A stretch of 64,000 nucleotides of DNA from Pseudomonas sp. PDM18 (lineage in GTDB: Bacteria; Pseudomonadota; Gammaproteobacteria; Pseudomonadales; Pseudomonadaceae): the NCBI RefSeq assembly GCF_014852585.1, contig NZ_JACVBX010000016.1, positions 1-64,000 on the forward strand, written 5' to 3'. A program made the translations under genes and the position numbers. This document shows positions 19,470 through 27,533 of this stretch, one piece after another (within the stretch, counting starts at the first letter, position 1; each line of letters opens with the position of its first letter). The notes beneath the pieces were generated by a model. That model did no database searches. It saw only the letters and a list, made by a program, of their open reading frames with translations, and was not told the origin of the DNA.

Positions 19470-21854
19470 TCAGTATTCCAGGCTCCAGCCCAGGGTGAAG
19501 GTACGGCCGCGACCCTGGTAGTCGTATAGGTAGGCCGGCCCGTAGGTCGGCGAATAGAACAGCGCGGCACGCTGGCCCCAGACGGTGCTGTACTGCTTGT
19601 CCAGCAGGTTCTGGATACCGGCACTGAAGGTGCCGAAGCCGGTCTTCTGCTCGCCCATCAGGTCGAAGGTGGTGTAGCCGTCGATCTCATGGTCCGCGTC
19701 GTCCTTCAGGTTGAACGCATGCTGGGCCTGCAGGCGAGCGCTGCGCTCGCCATCGCCCCAGCCGACGAACGCGGTGGACTTGGACAGCGACGCATAGCGC
19801 GCATCGCGCTTGATCCAGTCACCGTCGGCGTCTTCCTCTTCCGAGCGCACCAGGTGCAGCGTGGTGCCGCCCTGCCAGCCATTCTCGAAGTAGCGGGTGA
19901 CCGCGCCCTCGAAGCCAAAATCGCGGCTCTTCTGGTCTTCCACGTCGATGGTCAGGGTCGCCGCATCGGTGGTGATGATCTTGTCCGACCAGATGTAGTA
20001 GACCGCCGCCTGCGCCTGCCACTGCATGTCGCTGTAGCGCCAGCCGGTCTCGACCTGGCGGCTCTTGATGCCGGCCAGCGGGTTGTCATCCACCGACAGG
20101 CCGGCCTTGCCGTAGTACTTGGCCGGGTCGGGCAGGTCGAAGCCTTCGCTGTAGTTGGTCCAGACCTGGTGGCCGTTCCTGAAGTCGTAGATCGCGCCGA
20201 GGTTGAACAGATTGACCTGGTAGTCGTTGCTGCCGCCGGGAACGCCTTTGAAGTCGTCCACTTCGACGTCCATCTTCTGGTGACGGGCGCCGCCGGAAAG
20301 GGTCAGGTTATCGGTGGCCTTCCAGTCCAGCTGGCCGTAGACCGACAGGCCATCGACGATGTAGCTGGGGTAGCGCGGCGCGCTGCTGGCGGTTTCCAGG
20401 TCCAGGCCGCCGCTCTCGGAGGACAGGCGCTGGTCGAAGACCTTCTGCTCGGCGTTGAAGCGCTCGTGGTCGAAGTCCACGCCGTAGGTGAACTTCAGCG
20501 CATCCCACTGCTTGCTGAACAGGCCCTTGAGGCCGCTGACCTCGAAGTTCTGCTGCGAGCCGGCGAAGTACACGCCCTTGGAACCGGTGGGCTTGCCGGT
20601 GTTGTAGTAGGGGAAGGGATAGAAGTTGTCGTCTTCCTTGCGGTAGTACGCCTGCAGGTAGAAGTCCTGCTCCAGCAGGTTGCTGTGGTGGTAGTTGGCG
20701 TTGAGCAGCACGCGCCGCGAGCGCGGCTCCAGGTCGGTGTCCAGGCCGCTGCGGATTTCGGCGTCTTCCAGGTTCGACGGGCCCTGGTACTTCAGGTTGG
20801 GAAAGTAGATGCCGGTGCTGCCGTCGTTGCCCGAATCGTAGTACTGCGCCAGCAGGTCAAGGCTCTGTTCGTCGGTGAACTGCGCGGTGAGGTTGCCCAT
20901 CACGTCGACGGTGCGGTTGTACTGCAGATCGGTCTGGGTGTTGTCGATGAAGATCTGGTTGCCGCCGCCGTCATAGAACGCTTCGTTCTTCTCCGCCGAC
21001 ACGCCCACACGGCCGACCACACGGTCGTTGCCGCCGCTGATGGACTGTGCGGCGCGAGTCGAGAGGTCATCGCTGTTGTTGAAGCCGCTAGTGGCGCCCA
21101 ACTGCGTCTCGAAGCGCGCATCGCCAGCCGCGCCCTTCTTGGTGATGATGTTGATGATGCCGCCGGTGGCGCCGCCGCCGTAGATGGCGCTGGCGCCCGA
21201 GAGCACTTCGATGCGCTCGACGTTGAACGGCGAGATGCTGTCGAACTGGCGCGACAGGCCGCGCGAGCTGTTCTGGCTGACGCCGTCGATCATCACCAGC
21301 ACGTTGCGCCCGCGCATGTTCTGGCCGTAGTTGGTGCGGCCTTCGGGCGCCAGGTCGAGGCCGGGGACCAGCTTGCCCACGGCTTCCTTGAGGCTGACGC
21401 CGGTATCCAGCTGTTCGCGCAGCTGGGTCTGGTCGACGACCCAGACGGTGCCGGGGATCGAGCTGATGTCCGTGGGCGTGCGCGCCGCCACGCTGATCTG
21501 CATCGGCGCCAGACTCAGGGCGGCGGAGTCATCCTTCTCACGCTTGAGCAGCACGGTGCGCTCGTCGGTGAAGCGCCAGCTCACGCCGCTGCCGGAGAGC
21601 AGCTGGTTGAGCGCCTCCTCGGTGCTGTAGGTGCCGTCCAGCCCTTCACTCTGCAGGCCCTGGATGTCCTCGGAATTGAACAGCAGGTGCAGCCCGGCCT
21701 GGTCGGCGAACTGGGTCAGCGCGCTGTCCAAGCTGCGCGGGGCGATGTGCAGCTCGACGCTGGCGCTGCCGGCGGCATGGACGATGGGCGCGGCGGCGCC
21801 GAGCAGGGAAGCGAGGAGGATCGCGCGGTGCAGCGGGGAAGGACGGTAATGCAT
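19470..21854 (-). CDS. IutA/ChtA-type TonB-dependent siderophore receptor with STN domain
   Basis: A 794-residue outer-membrane receptor. A signal peptide ends near VHAAG. The STN domain covers about residues 32-105 (LDSALTQFADQAGLHLLFNSEDIQGL). The plug contains MRGRNVLVMIDGVSQNSSR and QFDSISPFNVERIEVLSGASAIYGGG, then TGGIINIITKKG; this is the signature of the IutA/ChtA group, which takes up aerobactin-like dihydroxamate siderophores. The barrel ends in TFTLGWSLEY with a terminal aromatic, as expected. Unlike E. coli IutA it has the N-terminal signalling domain, consistent with the FecR and sigma genes directly upstream on the same strand. The exact siderophore is inferred from group membership only. 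Confidence 0.9.
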   Translation of the reverse strand: MHYRPSPLHRAILLASLLGAAAPIVHAAGSASVELHIAPRSLDSALTQFADQAGLHLLFNSEDIQGLQSEGLDGTYSTEEALNQLLSGSGVSWRFTDERTVLLKREKDDSAALSLAPMQISVAARTPTDISSIPGTVWVVDQTQLREQLDTGVSLKEAVGKLVPGLDLAPEGRTNYGQNMRGRNVLVMIDGVSQNSSRGLSRQFDSISPFNVERIEVLSGASAIYGGGATGGIINIITKKGAAGDARFETQLGATSGFNNSDDLSTRAAQSISGGNDRVVGRVGVSAEKNEAFYDGGGNQIFIDNTQTDLQYNRTVDVMGNLTAQFTDEQSLDLLAQYYDSGNDGSTGIYFPNLKYQGPSNLEDAEIRSGLDTDLEPRSRRVLLNANYHHSNLLEQDFYLQAYYRKEDDNFYPFPYYNTGKPTGSKGVYFAGSQQNFEVSGLKGLFSKQWDALKFTYGVDFDHERFNAEQKVFDQRLSSESGGLDLETASSAPRYPSYIVDGLSVYGQLDWKATDNLTLSGGARHQKMDVEVDDFKGVPGGSNDYQVNLFNLGAIYDFRNGHQVWTNYSEGFDLPDPAKYYGKAGLSVDDNPLAGIKSRQVETGWRYSDMQWQAQAAVYYIWSDKIITTDAATLTIDVEDQKSRDFGFEGAVTRYFENGWQGGTTLHLVRSEEEDADGDWIKRDARYASLSKSTAFVGWGDGERSARLQAQHAFNLKDDADHEIDGYTTFDLMGEQKTGFGTFSAGIQNLLDKQYSTVWGQRAALFYSPTYGPAYLYDYQGRGRTFTLGWSLEY

Positions 21855-21954
21855 GCGGGTGAAATCCGTTCTTGTGTGGGCAGGGTCGCGTATTGAGAAT
21901 TTTTCGCGTTCCTGCCTACGACGAAACGGCCAGGCAAACCTTGCAGTGCTAAAT

Positions 21955-21973
21955 GCAAAAAATTTTCATTTTC
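21955..21973 (-). promoter_or_regulatory. candidate Fur box upstream of the IutA-type receptor
   Basis: GCAAAAAATTTTCATTTTC matches about 12 of 19 positions of the Fur consensus and lies about 100 bp upstream of the receptor start. The region is unusually AT-rich for this genome. Weak on its own. Confidence 0.4.
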
Positions 21974-22005
21974 TTGTTTGCAAGCCCCACTGCGGGACTC
22001 CTCCT

Positions 22006-22053
22006 GTAGGAGCGAGCTTGCTCGCGAATAGCCCACCACCAGCGCTCCTACAG
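22006..22053. repeat. REP pair
   Basis: GTAGGAGCGAGCTTGCTCGC at 22006 and the partial inverted copy AGCGCTCCTACAG near 22041-22053, in the receptor-fecR gap. Confidence 0.8.
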
Positions 22054-22078
22054 GGTGCGGCTGAATTTTCCGGCGCAC

Positions 22079-22116
22079 CGTAGGATGGCGTGGAGCGAAG
22101 CGATACCCATCCTACG
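22079..22116. repeat. 10-bp perfect inverted repeat downstream of fecR
   Basis: CGTAGGATGG (22079-22088) pairs with CCATCCTACG (22107-22116) around GCGAAGCGATA-type spacer sequence. It lies 6 bp past the fecR stop. It may attenuate read-through or stabilise the mRNA 3' end; there is no T-tract. Confidence 0.75.
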
Positions 22117-22121
22117 AAGAG

Positions 22122-23063
22122 CTATCCAGCCTTGGGCGCGGGGCGGATCAGCACCAGCCAGGGCAGATGGGTAACGGTCACCGGCTGCAGGCGCTCCAGG
22201 GTATTGAGCAGGGCGCCGGGGTCCTGCAGGTCGAACACGCCGCTGACCTTGTGCTGGCGCAGTGCGCTGTCGGTCAGCACGATGCGGCCGGGGACGTAGC
22301 GTTCCAATTCGTCGAGCACTTCGCCCAGCGGGCGCTGGTTGAAGATCAGCTTGCCGCGCTGCCAGGCGCTGGCGCTGGACAGGTCCAACGGCTGGGCCGG
22401 CTCCGGAGCAGCGCTGTCGCGGTAGCTCAGGCGCTCACCGGCGGCCAAGCGCACCGGCGCACTGCCGGCGCTATTCACCTGCACCACGCCCTCGGTCACG
22501 TCGACACGCACCTGCGGCCCACGGCTGTCCACATCGAAGCGCGTGCCCACGGCGCGTACTTCGCCGCCCTTGGCCTCGACAATGAAGGGTCGTGCCGCAT
22601 CCTTGGCCACTTCGAACAACGCCTCGCCGCCATGCAGGCGCAGGCGCCGCTGCTGCGGGCTGAAGTCCACGGACAGCGCGCTGTCGCTGTTCAGCCAAAC
22701 ACGGCTGCCGTCGGCCAGCTCGAGCATCCGCCGCTCGCCGGTGCGGGTGGCATAGTCGGCATACAGCCCGGCCAACGGCTCGGGCAGGGCGATAGTCACC
22801 GCAATGGCGGCAACGCACGCCGCAGCCGCCAGCGCCAGCAGACGACGGGGACGACGCGCTCGTTGGCGATAACGCTGAGCACTGCGGGTTTCCGGCAATG
22901 CGCCCCACAGCGCTTCGGCCTCGCGGGCCGCAAGTTCGTGCTCCGCGCTCTGCCCGCGCCAGCGCAGGAAGTCCATGCGCTCGGCCGAACCGGCGCTGCC
23001 CGAGTGCAATTGCACCAGGCGCTCGATGGCTTCGTCGGCGAGAGACAGTTCCAGGCGGCTCAC
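22122..23063 (-). CDS. FecR-family anti-sigma / sigma regulator
   Basis: A 313-residue inner-membrane regulator. The N-terminal DUF4880 region includes EAIERLVQLHSGSAGSAERMDFLRWRGQSAEHELAAREAEALWGAL. One transmembrane helix lies near residues 73-93 (LLALAAAACVAAIAVTIALP). The FecR domain has YATRTGERRMLELADGSRVWLNSDSALSV and VRAVGTRFDV, and a C-terminal STN-like domain contains LGEVLDELERYVPGRIVLTDSAL. It overlaps the upstream sigma gene by 4 bp and precedes the IutA-type receptor, forming a second surface-signalling set. Confidence 0.92.
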   Translation of the reverse strand: MSRLELSLADEAIERLVQLHSGSAGSAERMDFLRWRGQSAEHELAAREAEALWGALPETRSAQRYRQRARRPRRLLALAAAACVAAIAVTIALPEPLAGLYADYATRTGERRMLELADGSRVWLNSDSALSVDFSPQQRRLRLHGGEALFEVAKDAARPFIVEAKGGEVRAVGTRFDVDSRGPQVRVDVTEGVVQVNSAGSAPVRLAAGERLSYRDSAAPEPAQPLDLSSASAWQRGKLIFNQRPLGEVLDELERYVPGRIVLTDSALRQHKVSGVFDLQDPGALLNTLERLQPVTVTHLPWLVLIRPAPKAG

Positions 23064-23581
23064 GGCGTGCCCTCCTGGCGCTGCGCCCAGTCGCGGCAGT
23101 GGCGCATGGCCTGGACGATGTACTTGCCCACCATGCTCTCGGACACGCCCAGGCGCTGGGCGATCTGCGCGTGGGTGAGGCCATCGACGCGGTTCATCAG
23201 CAACGCCTCGCGGGCGTTCGCCGGCAACTGGTCGAGGGCGGCGTCCAGATGCTCCAGCGCCTCATGGGCGAGCAGGCGGTGCTCCAAACCGGAGGCGGGA
23301 TCGCTCAGGTCGTTGGCGGCAGCTTCATCGACATGCAGCTCGGCCAGCCGGCCCTCGCGGCGCAGGTTGTCGATGGCGATGTTGCCGGCCACGCGGAACA
23401 GGTAGGCACGCGGGTCTTGCACCTCGGCTTCGGCGGGGTGGTCGGCCAGGCGCAGCCAGGTGTCCTGGGCAACGTCGGCGGCACGCTGGTTGTCCCCCAG
23501 CCTGCGGGCGAGGAAGCGCATCAGGTCCGCGTAGTGCGCCTGGAAGCTCTGCAGCAGGGAGGAAGAAGCGAAGCGCCGCAT
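23060..23581 (-). CDS. ECF sigma factor, FecI-like
   Basis: A 173-residue sigma factor. Region 2 includes FQAHYADLMRFLARRLGDNQRAADVAQDTWLRLAD and PRAYLFRVAGNIAIDNLRRE. Region 4 includes LDQLPANAREALLMNRVDGLTHAQIAQRLGVSESMVGKYIVQAMRHC, the FecI/PupI pattern. It should activate the IutA-type receptor gene. The start at MRRFASSS is the usual family start; the frame is open further upstream across the Fur-like site, which argues against a longer protein. It overlaps fecR by 4 bp. Confidence 0.92.
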   Translation of the reverse strand: MRRFASSSLLQSFQAHYADLMRFLARRLGDNQRAADVAQDTWLRLADHPAEAEVQDPRAYLFRVAGNIAIDNLRREGRLAELHVDEAAANDLSDPASGLEHRLLAHEALEHLDAALDQLPANAREALLMNRVDGLTHAQIAQRLGVSESMVGKYIVQAMRHCRDWAQRQEGTP

Positions 23582-23656
23582 GATGGCCGAAATACCCTGG
23601 AAAACCGGCCAACGTCTGTCAGACCGATACGAAGGGTGGGCAGCATACACCGAATC

Positions 23657-23675
23657 GAGAATTATTATCGAATGC
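23657..23675 (-). promoter_or_regulatory. candidate Fur box upstream of the second FecI-type sigma gene
   Basis: Read on the minus strand, GCATTCGATAATAATTCTC matches about 12 of 19 positions of the Fur consensus, including an intact GATAAT core. It lies about 75-95 bp upstream of the sigma gene start. Confidence 0.6.
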
Positions 23676-23684
23676 AAAAAAGTG

Positions 23685-24017
23685 TCAGCTCGTGAACTGC
23701 GAAAGGTCCAGCGGTCGCACTTCTCCCAGCCACATGGCGTAGTCGCGGTGATCGCGCAGATCATTGCCGGTGTTGGGGTGGACCAGGATCACCAGGCCGT
23801 CGCGGTTCAGCGCCAGCCACGGCACCAGGGTGGCGAAGGTGGCGTTGTCGAAGGCCAGCTGGCAGCTCCAGTCGGGGTGCGGGCCGACCGGCCGCTCGTG
23901 TACGCGGCCCATCTTCGCACCGAAGCGGCGCGCCGCCTCCTCGCATAACGCGCGGGCGCGCTCGATGCTGCCAGCGTCGAAATAGACGTGGGCGTGGAAG
24001 TCCTGAATCTCGCTCAT
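23685..24017 (-). CDS. DOPA 4,5-dioxygenase family protein
   Basis: A 110-residue protein of the DOPA-dioxygenase-like family. The N-terminal metal-binding motif FHAHVYFD, a central RVHERPVGPHPDWSCQLAF, and the C-terminal LVHPNTGNDLRDHRDYAMWLG all match the family; the conserved histidines are in FHAHVYF, VGPHPDW and LVHPNTG. The family includes fungal and plant extradiol enzymes, but bacterial members next to LysR genes are mostly uncharacterised. Its start overlaps the stop of the LysR gene by 4 bp, so the two are co-transcribed. The physiological substrate is unknown. Confidence 0.88.
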   Translation of the reverse strand: MSEIQDFHAHVYFDAGSIERARALCEEAARRFGAKMGRVHERPVGPHPDWSCQLAFDNATFATLVPWLALNRDGLVILVHPNTGNDLRDHRDYAMWLGEVRPLDLSQFTS

Positions 24018-24910
24018 CGGTCCTGCTCCAGTTCCGCCTGCAGCCAGTCGACGAATCGCTGCACCAGGCGCATCCGCCGTTTGCGCTCGGGCAACACGGC
24101 GTAATAGCCGAAGCGCGACTCCAGCGATCCGGCAAGGGGCCGGCACAGTAACCCCTGCTCCAGCAGTTCGTCGACCAGATGCCGCCAGCCGATGGCCACG
24201 CCCTGCCCGGCAATGGCCGCCTGCACCAGCAGGGTGTAGTTGTCGAAGCGCAGCCCGGCCGGCGCCGGCGCGCCGTCGATGCCCAGCGCGCGGTACACAC
24301 CGCCCCAGTCGAACCAGCGGCTGGAGGCTTCGGGCTTGAGGTGCAGCAGCGGCAGGTCGGTGAGCGCCTGGGGCGACAGCGGCACCTCGCGCCCTTCCAG
24401 CAGGCGCGGGCTGCACACCGGGAAGACTTCCTCGCTGAACAGGCGCAGCGCCTCGCCGTGCTTGAAGCGCCCGTCGCCGAAGGCGATGGCCACGTCGATG
24501 TCGCTGCGCAGGGCAATCGGGCTGCGGTCGCTGCTGATCAGGCCGACGTCCAGCTCCGGATGGGCCTGGCGGAAGCGCGGCAGGCGCGGCATCAGCCAGT
24601 AGGCAGCGAAGGCGAAGTCGGTGGCGACCTGCAGGACCTCGTGGGGATGTTTCGCGGTGACCGCAGCGATACCGGCGTCGATGCTCTCCAAACCGGCCTG
24701 AACGTGCTGCTGCAGCACCTGTCCACTCTCGGTGAGGACGATGCCCCGGTGGATGCGGTCGAACAGGCGCACGGCGAGGAGCTTTTCCAGACGCTTGATC
24801 TGCTGGCTGACCGCCGGCTGGGTGGTGCCCAGTTCGCCGGCAGCGGCGGTGAAGCTGAGCAGGCGCGAGGCGGATTCGAACACGCGCAGAAGTTCCAGCG
24901 GCACGCTCAT
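24014..24910 (-). CDS. LysR family regulator, probable regulator of the betC unit
   Basis: A 298-residue LysR-type regulator beginning MSVPLELLRVFESASRLLSFTAAAGELGTTQPAVSQQIKRLEKLLAVRLFDR (HTH about residues 3-62), followed by the two-lobe effector domain (VATDFAFAAYWLMPRLPRF, DIDVAIAFGDGRF). It is of the GcvA/BetC-regulator type. It is divergent from betC with a 129-bp shared region, which suggests it controls choline-O-sulfate utilisation. A start seven codons upstream (MREQAM...) is possible. Regulator family certain; target inferred. Confidence 0.9.
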   Translation of the reverse strand: MSVPLELLRVFESASRLLSFTAAAGELGTTQPAVSQQIKRLEKLLAVRLFDRIHRGIVLTESGQVLQQHVQAGLESIDAGIAAVTAKHPHEVLQVATDFAFAAYWLMPRLPRFRQAHPELDVGLISSDRSPIALRSDIDVAIAFGDGRFKHGEALRLFSEEVFPVCSPRLLEGREVPLSPQALTDLPLLHLKPEASSRWFDWGGVYRALGIDGAPAPAGLRFDNYTLLVQAAIAGQGVAIGWRHLVDELLEQGLLCRPLAGSLESRFGYYAVLPERKRRMRLVQRFVDWLQAELEQDR

Positions 24911-25039
24911 GGCTTGCTCTCGCATAAGCAAACGTTATCCGAAGCATGCCGCGCCATGCGCTTTACCCCCTATCCATCAGCCAACAGACTCATACCGCAC
25001 AGCATCCCATAACAGCGCCAACAGGATAAGCCCAACGCC

Positions 25040-26557
25040 ATGAAGCGCCAGCGCCCGAACATCCTCTTCATCATGGCCGACCAGATGGCCGCGCCGCTCC
25101 TGCCTTTCCACAACGAAAACTCGCCGATCAAGCTGCCCAACCTCTCGCGCCTGGCCAGCGAGGGCGTGGTGTTCGACTCGGCCTACTGCAACAGCCCGCT
25201 CTGCGCACCTTCGCGCTTCACCCTGGTGAGCGGCCAGCTGCCGACGAAGATCGGCGCCTGGGACAACGCCGCCGACTTTGCCGCCGACGTGCCCACCTAC
25301 GCGCACTACCTGCGGCGCCTGGGCTACCGCACCGCGCTGTCGGGCAAGATGCACTTCTGCGGCCCGGACCAGCTGCACGGCTACGAGGAGCGCCTGACCA
25401 GCGATATCTACCCCGCCGACTACGGCTGGGCGGTGAACTGGGACGAGCCGGACGTGCGCCCGAGCTGGTACCACAACATGTCATCAGTGCTGCAGGCCGG
25501 CCCATGCGTGCGCACCAACCAGCTCGACTTCGACGAGGAGGTGGTGTTCAAGGCGCGCCAGTACCTCTACGACCACGTGCGCGAGCACCCCGAGCAGCCG
25601 TTCTGCCTCACCGTGTCCATGACCCACCCGCACGACCCCTACACCATCGGGCGCGAGTACTGGGACCTGTACCGCGACGAGGACATCCCGCTGCCCTCGG
25701 TGAAGATCGCCCAGGCCGAGCAGGACCCGCACTCCCAGCGCCTGCTCAAGGTGATCGACCTGTGGGGCCAGGAGATGCCCGAAGAGAAGGTGCGCGCCGC
25801 CCGCCGCGCCTACTTCGGCGCGTGCAGCTATGTGGATGCGCAGATCGGCGCGCTGCTGCGCACCCTGGAGGATTGCGGCCTGAGCGAAGACACCCTGATC
25901 GTGTTCTCCGGCGACCACGGCGACATGCTTGGCGAGCGCGGCCTCTGGTACAAGATGCACTGGTTCGAGATGGCCGCCCGTGTGCCGCTGCTGGTGCACG
26001 CGCCCAAGCGTTTCGCCCCGCATCGGGTCAGCCAGTCGGTGTCCACTGTCGACCTGCTGCCGACGCTCGTTGAACTGGCTGGCGGGCAGGTCGAGCCCGG
26101 CGTCGATCTCGACGGCCGCTCACTGCTGCCGCACTTGCAAGGCGCCGGCGGGCATGACGAAGTGATCGGCGAATACACCGCCGAAGGCACCGTCAGCCCG
26201 CTGATGATGATCCGTCGCGGCGACTTCAAGTTCATCTACTCCGAGCAGGACCCGTGCCTGCTGTTCGACGTCGCCAACGATCCGCGCGAGCTGCAAAACC
26301 TCATGGATTCGCCGGCCCACGCGAACCTGGTACGCGACCTGCTGGGCGAAGCCCGCGCGCGTTGGGATGTGCCAGCCATCACCCGGCAGGTACTGGCCAG
26401 CCAACGCCGCCGCCGACTGGTGGCCGACGCACTGACCCAGGGCACGCTGAAAAGCTGGGATCACCAGCCCATGGTCGACGCCAGCCAGCAGTACATGCGC
26501 AACCATATCGACCTCGACGATCTGGAGCGCCGCGCCCGCTATCCGCAACCGAAATAA
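25040..26557 (+). CDS. betC: choline-sulfatase
   Basis: A 505-residue cytoplasmic alkaline-phosphatase-fold sulfatase that hydrolyses choline-O-sulfate to choline and sulfate, providing a betaine precursor, carbon, nitrogen and sulfur. The N-terminal metal-binding aspartate is in NILFIMADQM. The catalytic cysteine destined to become formylglycine is in PLCAPSR (Cys55), matching C-x-P-S-R. The second metal site is FSGDHGDMLGERGLWYK. The BetC-specific C-terminal extension (about 390-505) is present. No formylglycine-generating enzyme is encoded in this window. It leads an operon with a choline-type binding protein and a SulP permease. Confidence 0.95.
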   Translation: MKRQRPNILFIMADQMAAPLLPFHNENSPIKLPNLSRLASEGVVFDSAYCNSPLCAPSRFTLVSGQLPTKIGAWDNAADFAADVPTYAHYLRRLGYRTALSGKMHFCGPDQLHGYEERLTSDIYPADYGWAVNWDEPDVRPSWYHNMSSVLQAGPCVRTNQLDFDEEVVFKARQYLYDHVREHPEQPFCLTVSMTHPHDPYTIGREYWDLYRDEDIPLPSVKIAQAEQDPHSQRLLKVIDLWGQEMPEEKVRAARRAYFGACSYVDAQIGALLRTLEDCGLSEDTLIVFSGDHGDMLGERGLWYKMHWFEMAARVPLLVHAPKRFAPHRVSQSVSTVDLLPTLVELAGGQVEPGVDLDGRSLLPHLQGAGGHDEVIGEYTAEGTVSPLMMIRRGDFKFIYSEQDPCLLFDVANDPRELQNLMDSPAHANLVRDLLGEARARWDVPAITRQVLASQRRRRLVADALTQGTLKSWDHQPMVDASQQYMRNHIDLDDLERRARYPQPK

Positions 26558-26587
26558 CAACCACAACACGCCGAAGGGGAAGGGAGC

Positions 26588-27526
26588 ATGACCAAGCGCA
26601 CCGTACGACAAGCATCCGCACTATTGCTGGCCAGCGCACTGGCGCTGGTCGGCCCACTGGCCCGGGCCGAAGATGAAGCCTGCAGTACGGTGAAGCTGGC
26701 CGATCCGGGCTGGACCGACATCGCCGTCACCAACGGCATCGCCGCTTTCCTCCTCGAAGGCCTGGGCTACAAGGTGAAGATCGACACCCTGTCGGTGCCC
26801 ATCACCTACGGCGGCCTGCGCGACGGCCAGGTCGACGCCTTCCTCGGCAACTGGATGCCCGCGCAGCAGGGCTTTCATGACCAGTTCATCGCCAGCAAAC
26901 AGGTCACCCAACTGGCGAAGAATCTGCAGGGCACCGAGTTCACCCTCGCCGTGCCCACCTACGTGTGGAACTCCGGGGTGAAGACCTTCGACGACCTGGA
27001 CAAGCACGCCGACCAGTTCAACCGGAAGGTCTACGGCATCGGTTCCGGCGCGCCGGCCAACCAGTCGATCCAGAAGATGATCACGGGCAACGAGTTTGGT
27101 CTGGGCGACTGGAAGCTGGTGGAGTCCAGCGAGCAGGCGATGCTCGCCGAGGTCGGCCGCGCGGTGAAGCGCGAGCGCTGGGTGGTATTCCTCGGCTGGA
27201 CACCGCACCCCATGAACGTGAAATACGACATGAAGTACCTCACCGGCGGCGAGAAGTACTTCGGCAGCACCGGCAGCGTGTTCACCGTGACCCGCAACGG
27301 CTACACCGAGCAGTGCCCGAACAGCGGCAAGCTGCTGGCCAACCTGTCCTTCGACCTGAAGATGGAGAACGCCATCATGGCCGACGTGCTGGAGAAGAAC
27401 GTGAAGAACCCCGACGCGGTGAAGGCCTGGATCAAGGCCAACCCGCAGAGCCTCGACACCTGGCTGCAAGGCGTTAAGACCCGCGACGGCGGCGACGCGC
27501 TGGCTGCCGTGAAGGCCAAGCTGTAG
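26588..27526 (+). CDS. choline/quaternary amine ABC transporter substrate-binding protein
   Basis: A 312-residue periplasmic binding protein of the OpuAC/ChoX type. The signal peptide ends near LARAEDE. TVKLADPGWTDIAVTNGIAAFLLEGLGYKV is the standard start, and NWMPAQQ, VVFLGWTPHPMN and GSTGSVFTVTRNGY supply the aromatic residues typical of the quaternary-ammonium cage. It would capture choline or choline-O-sulfate. No permease or ATPase gene is adjacent, so it must use a core transporter encoded elsewhere, as known for CbcX/BetX/CaiX in P. aeruginosa. It is 30 bp downstream of betC and 7 bp upstream of the SulP gene. Confidence 0.9.
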   Translation: MTKRTVRQASALLLASALALVGPLARAEDEACSTVKLADPGWTDIAVTNGIAAFLLEGLGYKVKIDTLSVPITYGGLRDGQVDAFLGNWMPAQQGFHDQFIASKQVTQLAKNLQGTEFTLAVPTYVWNSGVKTFDDLDKHADQFNRKVYGIGSGAPANQSIQKMITGNEFGLGDWKLVESSEQAMLAEVGRAVKRERWVVFLGWTPHPMNVKYDMKYLTGGEKYFGSTGSVFTVTRNGYTEQCPNSGKLLANLSFDLKMENAIMADVLEKNVKNPDAVKAWIKANPQSLDTWLQGVKTRDGGDALAAVKAKL

Positions 27527-27533
27527 GCCGTCG

